Under the pieces are notes generated by a model. The model saw only the letters and a program-made list of their open reading frames with translations. It searched no databases and was not told where the DNA came from. Position numbers and translations under genes: made by a program. A stretch of 64,000 bases of DNA from Rhodocyclus tenuis. Lineage in GTDB: Bacteria > Pseudomonadota > Gammaproteobacteria > Burkholderiales > Rhodocyclaceae. Positions 6,710 to 17,158 of this stretch are shown piece after piece. Where the stretch lies: contig NZ_JACIGE010000015.1 in assembly GCF_014197755.1 (NCBI RefSeq), forward strand, positions 20,934 through 84,933, in the 5' to 3' direction. Positions within the stretch are counted from its first letter, which is position 1; the number at the start of each line of letters is the position of its first letter.

Positions 6710-8700
6710 GACACCTCCGCCTCTGCTGCGTCCTCCATCCCAGCGTCCCCTACATCTTCAGCATCCGGCTCGGGTGTGATTGCCAGCGCACCGGGGACAT
6801 AACCACCTGTCACGTAGTCGATCGCGTGAACCAGATAGGGCGGGAGCCGATCGCGCATCTGCTCCGGCGTATCGGTGCGCTTGCGCAGTATGGCCGCAAG
6901 ATGCTCGGCGACCTCCGCTTTTGAGGCCTCTTTGTCATGAACGGGCTGGTAGATCTTGACGGCGATCTCGATATCAGAAAGTCCTGCTGCTTTCCAGACT
7001 GCGTAGGTTTCACTGGCCTTCGTCTTGATCTTCGTGATCCACGCGGGCCTGCGACTGCTGGTCTTAGCGAGCTGGACTGCCTGGAGAACACTCTCGGCAA
7101 GGTCGGGCTGGAGCGCGAGGTCAAATTCGAGTGTCCAGCTATCGGCGATGAATGCGTCGACGGGGTCGCCGACATCGCGCCGCAGCGTCTTCATCCTCGC
7201 TGCAGTTTCTTCTTTGTCCAACTCATTTTCTGTCTTTCGGTCGCCGACGAGGCCCTTCGCCTCGGCCGGCGGAATGTCCCTGTCGGGAATCAACGCCACT
7301 GGTACCGGGATCGCGCTCCCGACCTTACGCTGCAAAATTCGACTGTAGCGGAACAAACCACGGTGGCCGACATTGACGATCGACACGCCGTGACGACTGA
7401 GTGGACGGCCAAGCTTCTCGGCGATTGCCGGTAGCAACAAGTGCTCACCGTCCCCCTCGACCACAATCAGCGCACGTGCGAAGAATAAGTTGGCTTTGGT
7501 CGCGTCGAGAAACCGACGAAGGAACTCATAGTCGTCCTCGTCGAGTCGAGTATGGTTCGCGCCCAGTGGGAAGGCCCGGTGATTGACGATCATTGTCATG
7601 GTTTCAAGGTCAGCACCGGCCGCAAGCTGCGGGCTATGGGTGGTGAGTAGGACCTGGACCTGCTGATGGGAGTCACCCCTGGCGTCGACGGGCTTGGCAG
7701 CTCGGGCAGCAAGCACTTCCATGAAGAGCGTCTGGTGCTGCGGGTGCAGATGCGCCTCTGGCTCCTCGATCAGCAGGAATGGAACCTGATCGGGATGCGA
7801 TTGAAGCAATAGCAACTCAGCCGCCATGAATAACAAGTTGTTGTAGCCTAACCCACGCTGTACTCGCCCGGTGCCTGGCTTAGCGTTGAGGTAGAGCTCA
7901 AACCGTTCGAGTATCTGGTCGAACGACCCACCCGCCCCGAGATCCAAGGTCGCAACTAGTCGATCATCCACGAACGATAGTTTGTCGAGGAAATTGGTGT
8001 TCACACTGTTGGCGACACCAACAACTGCAGGGTTTTCGCGGACGGCCATATCCGCCAACATGAGGATGTCATGAAGCGTCGCATCAGCACCTGGTGTGGC
8101 AGGCTTATTTTGCAGGCCCATCGTAGGCATCGCACCTAGAATGCGAGAGAGGCGCGACCGGCGTCCTGCCCGCATTTCACGCTCAGCATCACGCAAAGGC
8201 TTGAGATAAGTGGCCTTCAAATACTCTCGCAGTTCTCCGTCGAGCGGTAGTCCTTCGCCTGCTGCTCCAGCGCGATGCTGGCTGGAGATGATGTTGCCAC
8301 CACCAGGAGAAATTCGCCGGGCGGCCCGCATACAGACATGCAGTCGGAGCGTCCCATTTTCGTTGGTGCACCATTCAAGGAAGCGGGCTTCTTCATCCGC
8401 ACTGAGATTGTCGAAAGTGCAGCGCACGATAAAATCGGAAGCTCGTACACCATCAGCACTGACATGAAAATCGTGCTCATCCGGACGAACGTAGTCGTCA
8501 CCACGCGTCCAGAGAACGTAGCGAGCAGCGTCAATGATCGCACTCTTTCCTGCGTCATTTGGCCCTACCAGAATATTGAGGCCTGGCGACAGATTTATTT
8601 CCAGAGGAGTAGTCTGCCCAAAGCACCGAAATTCGCTTGCGTAGATTTCCGAAATGTACACTGCTGTCTCCAAGTTTTTCGTTTGGCTTTGCGAAGGCAT
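6688..8700 (-). CDS. OLD-family ATPase with TOPRIM nuclease domain (GajA-like)
   Basis: This 670-residue protein has an N-terminal ABC-type ATPase: Walker A GPNDAGKS (46-53), Walker B LLIEEPEAHLHP (310-320) and a switch histidine in TTHSPQLA (355). The C-terminal TOPRIM domain has VVEGDGE (catalytic Glu 415) and IPDRD (Asp 473/475). This is the class 2 OLD layout of GajA, which nicks DNA and is kept inactive by nucleotides until phage replication depletes them. A GTG at codon 14 preceded by GGAG and 6 nt is a credible alternative start; the ATG used here has GGAG at 8 nt. Its 3' end overlaps the helicase gene. Confidence 0.85.
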   Translation of the reverse strand: MPSQSQTKNLETAVYISEIYASEFRCFGQTTPLEINLSPGLNILVGPNDAGKSAIIDAARYVLWTRGDDYVRPDEHDFHVSADGVRASDFIVRCTFDNLSADEEARFLEWCTNENGTLRLHVCMRAARRISPGGGNIISSQHRAGAAGEGLPLDGELREYLKATYLKPLRDAEREMRAGRRSRLSRILGAMPTMGLQNKPATPGADATLHDILMLADMAVRENPAVVGVANSVNTNFLDKLSFVDDRLVATLDLGAGGSFDQILERFELYLNAKPGTGRVQRGLGYNNLLFMAAELLLLQSHPDQVPFLLIEEPEAHLHPQHQTLFMEVLAARAAKPVDARGDSHQQVQVLLTTHSPQLAAGADLETMTMIVNHRAFPLGANHTRLDEDDYEFLRRFLDATKANLFFARALIVVEGDGEHLLLPAIAEKLGRPLSRHGVSIVNVGHRGLFRYSRILQRKVGSAIPVPVALIPDRDIPPAEAKGLVGDRKTENELDKEETAARMKTLRRDVGDPVDAFIADSWTLEFDLALQPDLAESVLQAVQLAKTSSRRPAWITKIKTKASETYAVWKAAGLSDIEIAVKIYQPVHDKEASKAEVAEHLAAILRKRTDTPEQMRDRLPPYLVHAIDYVTGGYVPGALAITPEPDAEDVGDAGMEDAAEAEVSCSRFCL

Positions 8701-9166
8701 TGCTCAATCTCCGGGGGGCCGGTGCTGAGTACGCCCAATATCTTGCCTAATGATATCTGAGTAGAACAACCTGAGATGTGCACGAAGTTTTCGTATAGCA
8801 GACATTATCCATCGATATGTTGAAAGGTCGCTTTGGGCGATTCAAGGTGCTGACGCCTGGGGTCGCAGAGCAAGACAGGCTTAGTTGTAGTGGCCGACTC
8901 GTCGTCGTCCAGCTGGCCGCGCGGCAAGCGAAGCGCGCAGGCCCTGATCTAGAGGCCGGGCCGGAGGTGTCGCCCAGTAGTGCGATGAAACTATGGAAGC
9001 CCAACTAGGGCTAGACTCGCGCAGCGCGGATCGACGACTGGCACGAAAGTGCAAGCGGCCATATATTCTTGGCGATGGACGCCCAGCATTTGGGCCATGG
9101 CAAGTCGGTTAGACAATATGCCATTCAGGATGTTTTTCTTAAAACATAACGAACTTGCGAGGCCGG
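8701..9166. other. Divergent intergenic region between the OLD gene and the HEPN-motif gene
   Basis: These 466 bp must hold the promoters of both flanking units; I see no convincing -35/-10 pair. Short frames at 8817-9008 and 8994-9113 have no ribosome-binding site or recognisable content. A 19-nt stretch at 8790-8808 matches the inner left arm and spacer of loxP with one mismatch (see findings). No tRNA, terminator or IS end is visible. Confidence 0.5.
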
Positions 9167-10018
9167 ATGAGCTGGTTTATTCACCACACGTTGATGCTGC
9201 TGGAGGACGCAGGGATGTCCATCCGATACCCCGAAATTCGCTGGTTCATTCCTGATGAACAGGGGAGGGGCATGACGCACATGTACGCATCCCTTGTGCA
9301 GGGCAAGCGGGTGAGTGTCGAACAGAACCCGCAGTTGAAGTTCATGATGTTGTTCGCGTTGCTGGATTTCCATGTGGACGCCACGCATCCCGACATGGAA
9401 GGGAAAGGCTATCGTGAGAAGTACGAGAGTCTCCCTGCCCAGGGAGACTTCAATCTCATCCTACGTCAGTTATTCAGGGTGGCGAAAGTCATTAGGAATG
9501 CTCTTGTCCACAACCAGTCCTCGTTCGCGATTTCCGGCGGCTATGTCAACGTGGACTACCAACGCGGCAAGATCCACTTTTCCCTAAAGATGTCGATGGA
9601 TGCGTTCAAATACTTCCATACCGCAATCGTGATGTACGTCAAGGGTGACATGGGAACAGGAAACTATTTTCTGGGGATCATGCGCTCAATCTACGTGAAC
9701 ATCCTAGCGGGCACCACACACTTCAAGGACGAATTCGGCAATGCGCTCGAACAACCTTCGAGCGACATCAGGATTAAACCGCACGTAAGGCTAGTCGTCT
9801 TGCGTCCTCCTTATGAAACCAGCGGAGAGGTGCTTCGATTCGCCATTGCGGAGCGCCAGATGCCGGAGTGGGAAGGCATGGATATCTATATCGTCCACAA
9901 CGACGAAGAGTTTCTAATTCCTCGGGAGGTTCTTGACGAAGACTTGTCGATTGCAGAGCGTGACCTTATCGCCAACTGGAAGCGCAACGGCAGCTTTCCG
10001 CAGGTCAAAGCGCCATAA
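9167..10018 (+). CDS. HEPN-motif protein, putative ribonuclease of the defence island
   Basis: This 283-residue protein is not assignable to a named family by eye. It carries RNALVH at residues 110-115, the canonical HEPN RNxxxH active-site pattern, inside a helical stretch (LILRQLFRVAKVIRNALVHNQSSF). HEPN proteins are commonly metal-independent RNases in toxin-antitoxin, abortive-infection and CRISPR effector modules. The C-terminal half is mixed alpha/beta and highly charged. The ATG at 9167, with GAGG just ahead, is preferred over the in-frame TTG at 9155. The gene is divergent from the Gabija-like pair and has no adjacent nucleotidyltransferase (MNT) antitoxin partner. The motif is directly visible; RNase activity is inference. 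Confidence 0.62.
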   Translation: MSWFIHHTLMLLEDAGMSIRYPEIRWFIPDEQGRGMTHMYASLVQGKRVSVEQNPQLKFMMLFALLDFHVDATHPDMEGKGYREKYESLPAQGDFNLILRQLFRVAKVIRNALVHNQSSFAISGGYVNVDYQRGKIHFSLKMSMDAFKYFHTAIVMYVKGDMGTGNYFLGIMRSIYVNILAGTTHFKDEFGNALEQPSSDIRIKPHVRLVVLRPPYETSGEVLRFAIAERQMPEWEGMDIYIVHNDEEFLIPREVLDEDLSIAERDLIANWKRNGSFPQVKAP

Positions 10019-10372
10019 TTAGGCGCCTCATCGGCGGTATCGAGAAAAATGTACGTCGCCTGCTGCGTGACGTACTTGCCAAGTCGCACGCTGCTCCTTC
10101 TGGCCAGCCGCGCACGTATCTGAAAAGCTTCTGCACGTAAGCAGTACCCTGACCGGCCGCTATGGCCGACTAGGAGTCGCCCATTCCTGAAACGGCTACG
10201 GCAAATACCGCTACACTGCTGCCGGTGGGCGGCAAAAAAACGAACGTCTCTTGAGGGCGCGTAGTGTGAGTTCGACGGATCGAAAAGCTGCCGATCACCG
10301 CTTCTGCTGACCGGACGGCGGGTAACCGCCGCATTGCTGACCGAAGTTGGAAAGGACTCGAATGGCCGGATT

Positions 10373-10394
10373 GGCCGACTTCCGGTCTTCGGCC
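10373..10394 (+). repeat. 22-nt intergenic repeat, copy B
   Basis: Same orientation as the copy at 4611-4632 and identical except for one C/T change. Its right end overlaps the left end of the 32-bp palindrome. Confidence 0.7.
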
Positions 10395-10420
10395 TTATGT
10401 GCCGCGGCACATAAGGCCGA
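10389..10420. repeat. Perfect 32-bp palindrome
   Basis: The left half TCGGCCTTATGTGCCG is followed directly by its exact reverse complement with no spacer. There is no T-run on either side, so it is not a standard terminator. It lies about 130 bp beyond the gyrB stop, on the accessory side. Confidence 0.9.
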
Positions 10421-10444
10421 TCAGCACCAATCAAGCTTGACGCC

Positions 10445-10476
10445 TAAAAACAAAAAAGCCACTCCATGCGAGCGGC
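10445..10476 (-). terminator. gyrB rho-independent terminator
   Basis: On the minus strand a G+C-rich stem with one mismatch (GGCCGCTC / GAGTGGC, 5-nt loop) is followed by TTTTTTGTTTTT. It lies about 75 bp after the gyrB stop codon. Confidence 0.75.
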
Positions 10477-10549
10477 CCTTTTGATCGAACAAATCTCACG
10501 AAATCTAGACTTTTGAGACAAATCTAGAAGTCAATGAGATCCTACAACA

Positions 10550-13039
<2,490 letters not shown>

Positions 13040-13120
13040 TCAGTGCCAGACGCCGCCTGGCGGCGACGCCGAAAAACGCCGGCCGGCACCGCGCGGGTGC
13101 CGCTCGGATGCTGCCGCGCG

Positions 13121-14227
13121 CTAGATGCGCATCGGCATCACAACGTATTTGAAGCGGTCGTCACCGGGAATGCTCAGCAGTGCGCTCGAATTCGAGTCGT
13201 TGAAGCCCCACTGCACCTGCTCGGCCGAGGTGTTGTTGAGCACATCGACGAGATAGCCGACGTTGAAGCCGACATCGAGCGGGTCGCCGGTGTATTCGAC
13301 TTCGATTTCTTCCTGCGCTTCTTCCTGTTCGGCGTTGGCGGCGATGATGCGCAGCGTGCCGGCGGCGAGAACGAGGCGCACGCCACGGAATTTCTCGTTG
13401 GTGAGAATCGCCGCGCGCACCATCGACTGCAGCAGCGCGGTGCGGCTCAGCGTCACCACATTGCGCAGCGTCGCCGGGATGACGCGCTCGAAATCGGGGA
13501 ACTTGCCGTCGATCAGCTTCGACACCAGCACGATCGAGCCGAAGCTGAAGCGGATCTGGTTGGCGGTCATCGCCACCGTCATCGGCTCTTCGTTGTCGGC
13601 GAGCAGGCGGTTGAGTTCGAGCACGGTCTTGCGCGGCAGGATCAGTTCCTGACGCGGCAGCTCGGCTTCGAGCGCCAGGCTGGCGTAGGCCAGACGGTGA
13701 CCGTCGGTGGCGACGGCGCGCAGTTCGCTGCCGTCGACCAGCAGCAGCAGGCCGTTCAGGTAGTAGCGAACGTCCTGCGCCGCCATCGAATACTGCGTCT
13801 GCGCCAGCAGGCGCCGGAAAGCGCGTTGCGTGACGGTGAAGCTCTTCGTCTCGCCCTCGGCCAGCGCCATGCGCGGGAAGTCTTCGGCCGGCAGCGTCTG
13901 CAGGCTGAAGCGGCTCTTGCCGGCACGCACCTGCAGGCGACGGTCATCGAGCAGCAGGCTGACTTCGGCGCTGTCGGGCAACGAGCGCAGGATTTCCTGC
14001 AGCTTGCGCGCGGCGACGGTAACCGCGCCGTCGCCTTCGCCCAGACCGGCAACGGTGGTCGTGGTGATCTGGATTTCGATGTCGGTGGCCAGCAGTGTCA
14101 GCGCGTCGCCACGCTTTTCCAGCAGAACGTTCGACAGAATGGGCAGGGTATGGCGCCGTTCGACGATGCCGGATACCGATTGCAGGGGATTCAGCAGTGC
14201 ATCGCGTTGGGTTTTAATAAGTAACAT
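13121..14227 (-). CDS. dnaN: DNA polymerase III beta sliding clamp
   Basis: This 368-residue clamp protein has the family's usual length and three-domain composition. It starts MLLIKTQRDALLNPLQSVSGIVERRHTLPILSN and ends KYVVMPMRI, both typical of DnaN. It holds the replicative polymerase on DNA and recruits other clamp-binding proteins. It lies between dnaA and gyrB in one leftward array. The 199-bp gap to dnaA upstream contains DnaA boxes. Confidence 0.98.
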   Translation of the reverse strand: MLLIKTQRDALLNPLQSVSGIVERRHTLPILSNVLLEKRGDALTLLATDIEIQITTTTVAGLGEGDGAVTVAARKLQEILRSLPDSAEVSLLLDDRRLQVRAGKSRFSLQTLPAEDFPRMALAEGETKSFTVTQRAFRRLLAQTQYSMAAQDVRYYLNGLLLLVDGSELRAVATDGHRLAYASLALEAELPRQELILPRKTVLELNRLLADNEEPMTVAMTANQIRFSFGSIVLVSKLIDGKFPDFERVIPATLRNVVTLSRTALLQSMVRAAILTNEKFRGVRLVLAAGTLRIIAANAEQEEAQEEIEVEYTGDPLDVGFNVGYLVDVLNNTSAEQVQWGFNDSNSSALLSIPGDDRFKYVVMPMRI

Positions 14228-14426
14228 AAATTAAAATCCTATAAAGACAATAGCCATAACAAGTCTGTGGAAGATTCAAAACACTTTCGAATATTCAGCG
14301 GCTTGGCACTAATTTTCACTACTGTAAAAAGCTTGTATCGGGCTGTGGGCAGAATCTGACAACTTATCCACAGGGCTCGTTTTCAGGGTTTATCCACAAT
14401 TCATCCACAGCATCCGCACCGGCTTA
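14228..14426. other. Putative oriC element between dnaN and dnaA
   Basis: Two perfect DnaA boxes TTATCCACA at 14364-14372 and 14390-14398 and a near-match TCATCCACA at 14401-14409 form a same-strand array close to the dnaA stop codon. An AT-rich stretch at about 14225-14345 next to them could be the unwinding element. The dnaA-dnaN gap is a known oriC position in many bacteria. Boxes and AT-rich DNA are seen; origin function is inferred. Confidence 0.65.
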
Positions 14427-15860
14427 TCAACCCTTGAGAACCTGCTGCAACACGTGCAGGTCGTGGTTGAGTTCGCTGTCCTTGGCGCGCAGGCTTTCGA
14501 TGGTGCGCACCGCATGCAGCACGGTGGTGTGATCGCGGCCGCCGAAGGCGTCGCCGATCGACGGGTAACTCTGCGCCGTGAGGTCCTTGGCCAGCCACAT
14601 CGCCACCTGGCGCGGCCGGGCAATGACGCGCGTGCGCTTCTTCGAGAACAGGTCGGAAACCTTGATCTTGTAGTAGTCGGCAACCGTCTTCTGGATGTTC
14701 TCGACGGTGATCTGCCGGTTGAAGGCGCCGATCATGTCCTTCAGCGCTTCCTTGGCCAGCTCGAGTCCGATCGGCCGGCAGTGGAACGAGGCGTAGGCAA
14801 GCACCTTCTTCAGCGCGCCCTCGAGCTCGCGCACGTTCGAGCGCAGGTGCTTGGCGATGAAGAAAGCCACCTCGTCGTCGAGTAGCACGCCTTCGCTTTC
14901 GGCCTTCTTCTTCAGGATGGCGACGCGCATCTCGATCTCGGGCGGCTCGATCTGCACCGTCAGACCCCAGTCGAAGCGCGTGATCAGGCGGTCTTCCAGG
15001 CCCGAGATATCCTTCGGGTAGGTGTCGCAGCTGATCACGATCTGCTTGCGCGCCTCGATCAACGCATTGAATACATAGAAGAATTCTTCCTGCGTGCGGT
15101 TCTTGTTGTTGAAGAACTGCACGTCGTCGAGCAGCAGCACGTCGAGCGAGCGGTAATAGCGCTTGAACACGTCGAAGGATTTCTGCTGGTAGGCGCGCAC
15201 GACGTCGGAGTAATAGTCCTCGGCATGCACGTAGCGCACGACCTTGTCCGGGTCGTTGGCGACGATCTGGTTGCCAATGGCGTGAATCAAGTGGGTCTTG
15301 CCGAGGCCGGCGCCGCCGTAGATGAACAGCGGGTTGTATTGCGCGCCGCCCGGATCGGTGGCGACGCGGGTGGCGGCAGCACGTGCCAGATCGTTGGCCT
15401 TGCCGACGATCAGGTTGTCGAAGGTGAAGCCGGCGATCAGGCGGGATTTTTCGTAGGCCGTCGCTGCGCGCTGACTTTTCGGGCGTTCGGCGGCGGCGCG
15501 CTCGGGTGCCGCCCGCGCCGGCGTTTCGTCGGTCACGCGCGCCGTTTCGCGGGCTGGCGCCGGGCGCGGCTCGTTGCCGTTCGGCCGGGTGCTGGCGGCT
15601 GGTGCTGCCGCGACGGCCGCGCCGATACCCAGCTCGACGGCGACGCTCTTGCCGAAAAACGACTGTGCCATGTCCTCGATGCGGCCGAGGTAACGTTCGC
15701 GTACCCACTTCTGGATGAAGCCGTTAGGCGCCAGCAGGCGCAGGGCGGCGGCGCCGTCCTCGCCGAGTTCGACACGCAAGGGCCTGATCCACGTGTTGAA
15801 CTGCTGTGAAGACAGCTCGGTTTCGAACTGGCTCAGGCAAAAATTCCAGAAACTGCTCAT
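14427..15860 (-). CDS. dnaA: Chromosomal replication initiator DnaA
   Basis: This 477-residue AAA+ protein binds DnaA boxes and opens oriC. It has an N-terminal DnaB-interacting domain (MSSFWNFCLSQFETELSSQQF), a long Ala/Pro-rich linker (about 80-135), Walker A GGAGLGKTH (182-190), Walker B VLLLDDVQFF and a C-terminal domain IV with the signature FGGRDHTTVLHAVRTIESL. It heads the leftward dnaA-dnaN-gyrB array. One DnaA box lies 240 bp upstream at 16101-16109, which may serve autoregulation or origin function. Confidence 0.98.
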   Translation of the reverse strand: MSSFWNFCLSQFETELSSQQFNTWIRPLRVELGEDGAAALRLLAPNGFIQKWVRERYLGRIEDMAQSFFGKSVAVELGIGAAVAAAPAASTRPNGNEPRPAPARETARVTDETPARAAPERAAAERPKSQRAATAYEKSRLIAGFTFDNLIVGKANDLARAAATRVATDPGGAQYNPLFIYGGAGLGKTHLIHAIGNQIVANDPDKVVRYVHAEDYYSDVVRAYQQKSFDVFKRYYRSLDVLLLDDVQFFNNKNRTQEEFFYVFNALIEARKQIVISCDTYPKDISGLEDRLITRFDWGLTVQIEPPEIEMRVAILKKKAESEGVLLDDEVAFFIAKHLRSNVRELEGALKKVLAYASFHCRPIGLELAKEALKDMIGAFNRQITVENIQKTVADYYKIKVSDLFSKKRTRVIARPRQVAMWLAKDLTAQSYPSIGDAFGGRDHTTVLHAVRTIESLRAKDSELNHDLHVLQQVLKG

Positions 15861-16317
15861 TCAGCCTCGACCAAGTTTCATGCGGCCGCAGGAGCGGCGG
15901 GAAATGCGGAAAAAGCGTACGCCGCTGGGGCACAGGCGCCCGGTGACGATCACCCGGCACGCTGCGCAGCCGGTTTCGCCCACCAAGCCCCGCGCGTCAC
16001 AGGGACCGTCGGGATTCGCGAACGCTTTGAAGTTTTCTACGGGATTTGCCGGCACGGCAAAGCACCGGCAAGCGCCCGATTCTAACCTTTCGCATGAAAG
16101 TTATCCACAGGCAGGACGAAATGCCGGCGGCGCTGGAAAGCTCGCGGACGCTACCCGGCAAATAATCGGCCGCCTTCGCGCAAGCGCCGGGCGTACCCGC
16201 GATGCAACAGGTATCTATCGGAATCTGCTGGAAATTATCGGAATTTCCTTGACAAGGAGCGAGACGCGCCTGTCTAATGGCGCGCTCAATTCGCTTTGAC
16301 CCCTAAAAGGCTTGATC
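15861..16317. other. dnaA-rpmH divergent intergenic region
   Basis: This 457-bp gap is where coding strands diverge: genes to the left read minus and genes to the right read plus. It contains one perfect DnaA box at 16101-16109 and the rpmH promoter at its right end. No small gene is supported. Together with the dnaN-dnaA gap it is a candidate half of a bipartite origin. Confidence 0.6.
16249..16278 (+). promoter_or_regulatory. rpmH operon promoter
   Basis: TTGACA at 16249-16254 and TCTAAT at 16273-16278 with an 18-nt spacer, 40 bp before the rpmH start codon. A perfect -35 hexamer fits the strong expression expected of a ribosomal protein gene. Confidence 0.7.
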
Positions 16318-16452
16318 ATGAAACGCACCTACCAGCCCTCCGTTATCCGTCGCAAGCGCACGCACGGCTTCCTCGTCCGCATGCGCACCCGTGGTGGTCG
16401 CGCCGTCATTCGCGCCCGTCGCGCCAAGGGTCGTCACCGTCTGGCCGTTTGA
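16318..16452 (+). CDS. rpmH: 50S ribosomal protein L34
   Basis: A 44-residue, strongly basic protein beginning [18 protein letters not shown] and ending KGRHRLAV, diagnostic for L34. It is part of the large ribosomal subunit. It is the first gene of the rightward rpmH-rnpA-yidD-yidC-mnmE cluster. Confidence 0.97.
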   Translation: MKRTYQPSVIRRKRTHGFLVRMRTRGGRAVIRARRAKGRHRLAV

Positions 16453-16499
16453 ACGCCATCGGCCCAAACGCCGATCCGGCTGCGCCCGGTCCACTGCCG

Positions 16500-16871
16500 G
16501 TGACGCGCCAGAGCGCGGCAAGCGCCTTCCCGAAGCGTTATCGACTCACCAAAACGGATGAATTTTCATCCGTTTTTGGTTTCAGGAGGGCGCTGAAAAG
16601 CCGCCATTTCCTGCTACATTACCGCCTTCGCAGCACCGAAGAAGTCAGCGGTGCGCGGCTCGGGCTGGTGGTCGCCAAGCGCTTCCTGAAACGTTCGGTC
16701 GATCGCAACCTGATCCGGCGGCTGGCCCGCGAGCACTTCCGCCTGCTGCGTTCCCGGCTTCCGTCACGCGATCTGGTGCTGCGGCTGGCGTGCAAGCCTG
16801 CACCGCTCGACCGGCGCGCGTTGGCGCAGGAAATCGATCTCCTGCTACGCAAACTGCTTTCCGAACGATGA
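16500..16871 (+). CDS. rnpA: Ribonuclease P protein component
   Basis: A basic protein, 123 residues from the GTG at 16500, that assists the RNase P RNA in maturing tRNA 5' ends. Family signatures are [17 protein letters not shown] near the N-terminus and the RNR-type motif [15 protein letters not shown]. Neither candidate start has a good ribosome-binding site. A TTG at 16449 overlapping the rpmH stop would give 140 residues and is a real alternative. It ends 4 bp before yidD. Confidence 0.93.
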   Translation: MTRQSAASAFPKRYRLTKTDEFSSVFGFRRALKSRHFLLHYRLRSTEEVSGARLGLVVAKRFLKRSVDRNLIRRLAREHFRLLRSRLPSRDLVLRLACKPAPLDRRALAQEIDLLLRKLLSER

Positions 16872-16875
16872 GACG

Positions 16876-17085
16876 ATGAAATCGCTGCTGCTGGCCCTGA
16901 TCCGTTTCTATCAGTTCGCGATCAGCCCGCTTCTCGGGCAGCGCTGCCGTTTCTTTCCCAGCTGTTCCGAATACGCCGTCGAAGCGATTCAGCGCCACGG
17001 CGTTCTGCGCGGCAGCTGGCTTGGCATGCGCCGACTTTCGCATTGCCACCCCTGGCATCCGGGTGGCTACGATCCGGTCCCCTGA
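16876..17085 (+). CDS. yidD: Membrane protein insertion efficiency factor YidD
   Basis: This 69-residue protein has the YidD pattern: an N-terminal amphipathic helix ([17 protein letters not shown]), [16 protein letters not shown] with conserved cysteines, and C-terminal [13 protein letters not shown]. It helps YidC-dependent insertion of inner-membrane proteins. It is tightly spaced between rnpA and yidC. Confidence 0.95.
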   Translation: MKSLLLALIRFYQFAISPLLGQRCRFFPSCSEYAVEAIQRHGVLRGSWLGMRRLSHCHPWHPGGYDPVP

Positions 17086-17158
17086 GCGCGTGACCGCCGC
17101 TGCCACGCCTTATCGCCGCATTCATTCTCATTCCTGATCATTCTCGCCTGGGCCGTTC

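Larger units (their letters stand above)
10019..10549. other. Intergenic junction between accessory island and gyrB
   Basis: No gene is supported in these 531 bp. They contain the second copy of the 22-nt repeat, the perfect 32-bp palindrome and the gyrB terminator. At 10500-10536 there is a short repeat-rich stretch with TCTAGA twice and GACTT/AAGTC as an inverted pair. The right boundary of the horizontally acquired DNA probably falls here, since gyrB downstream has core-like composition. Confidence 0.55.
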
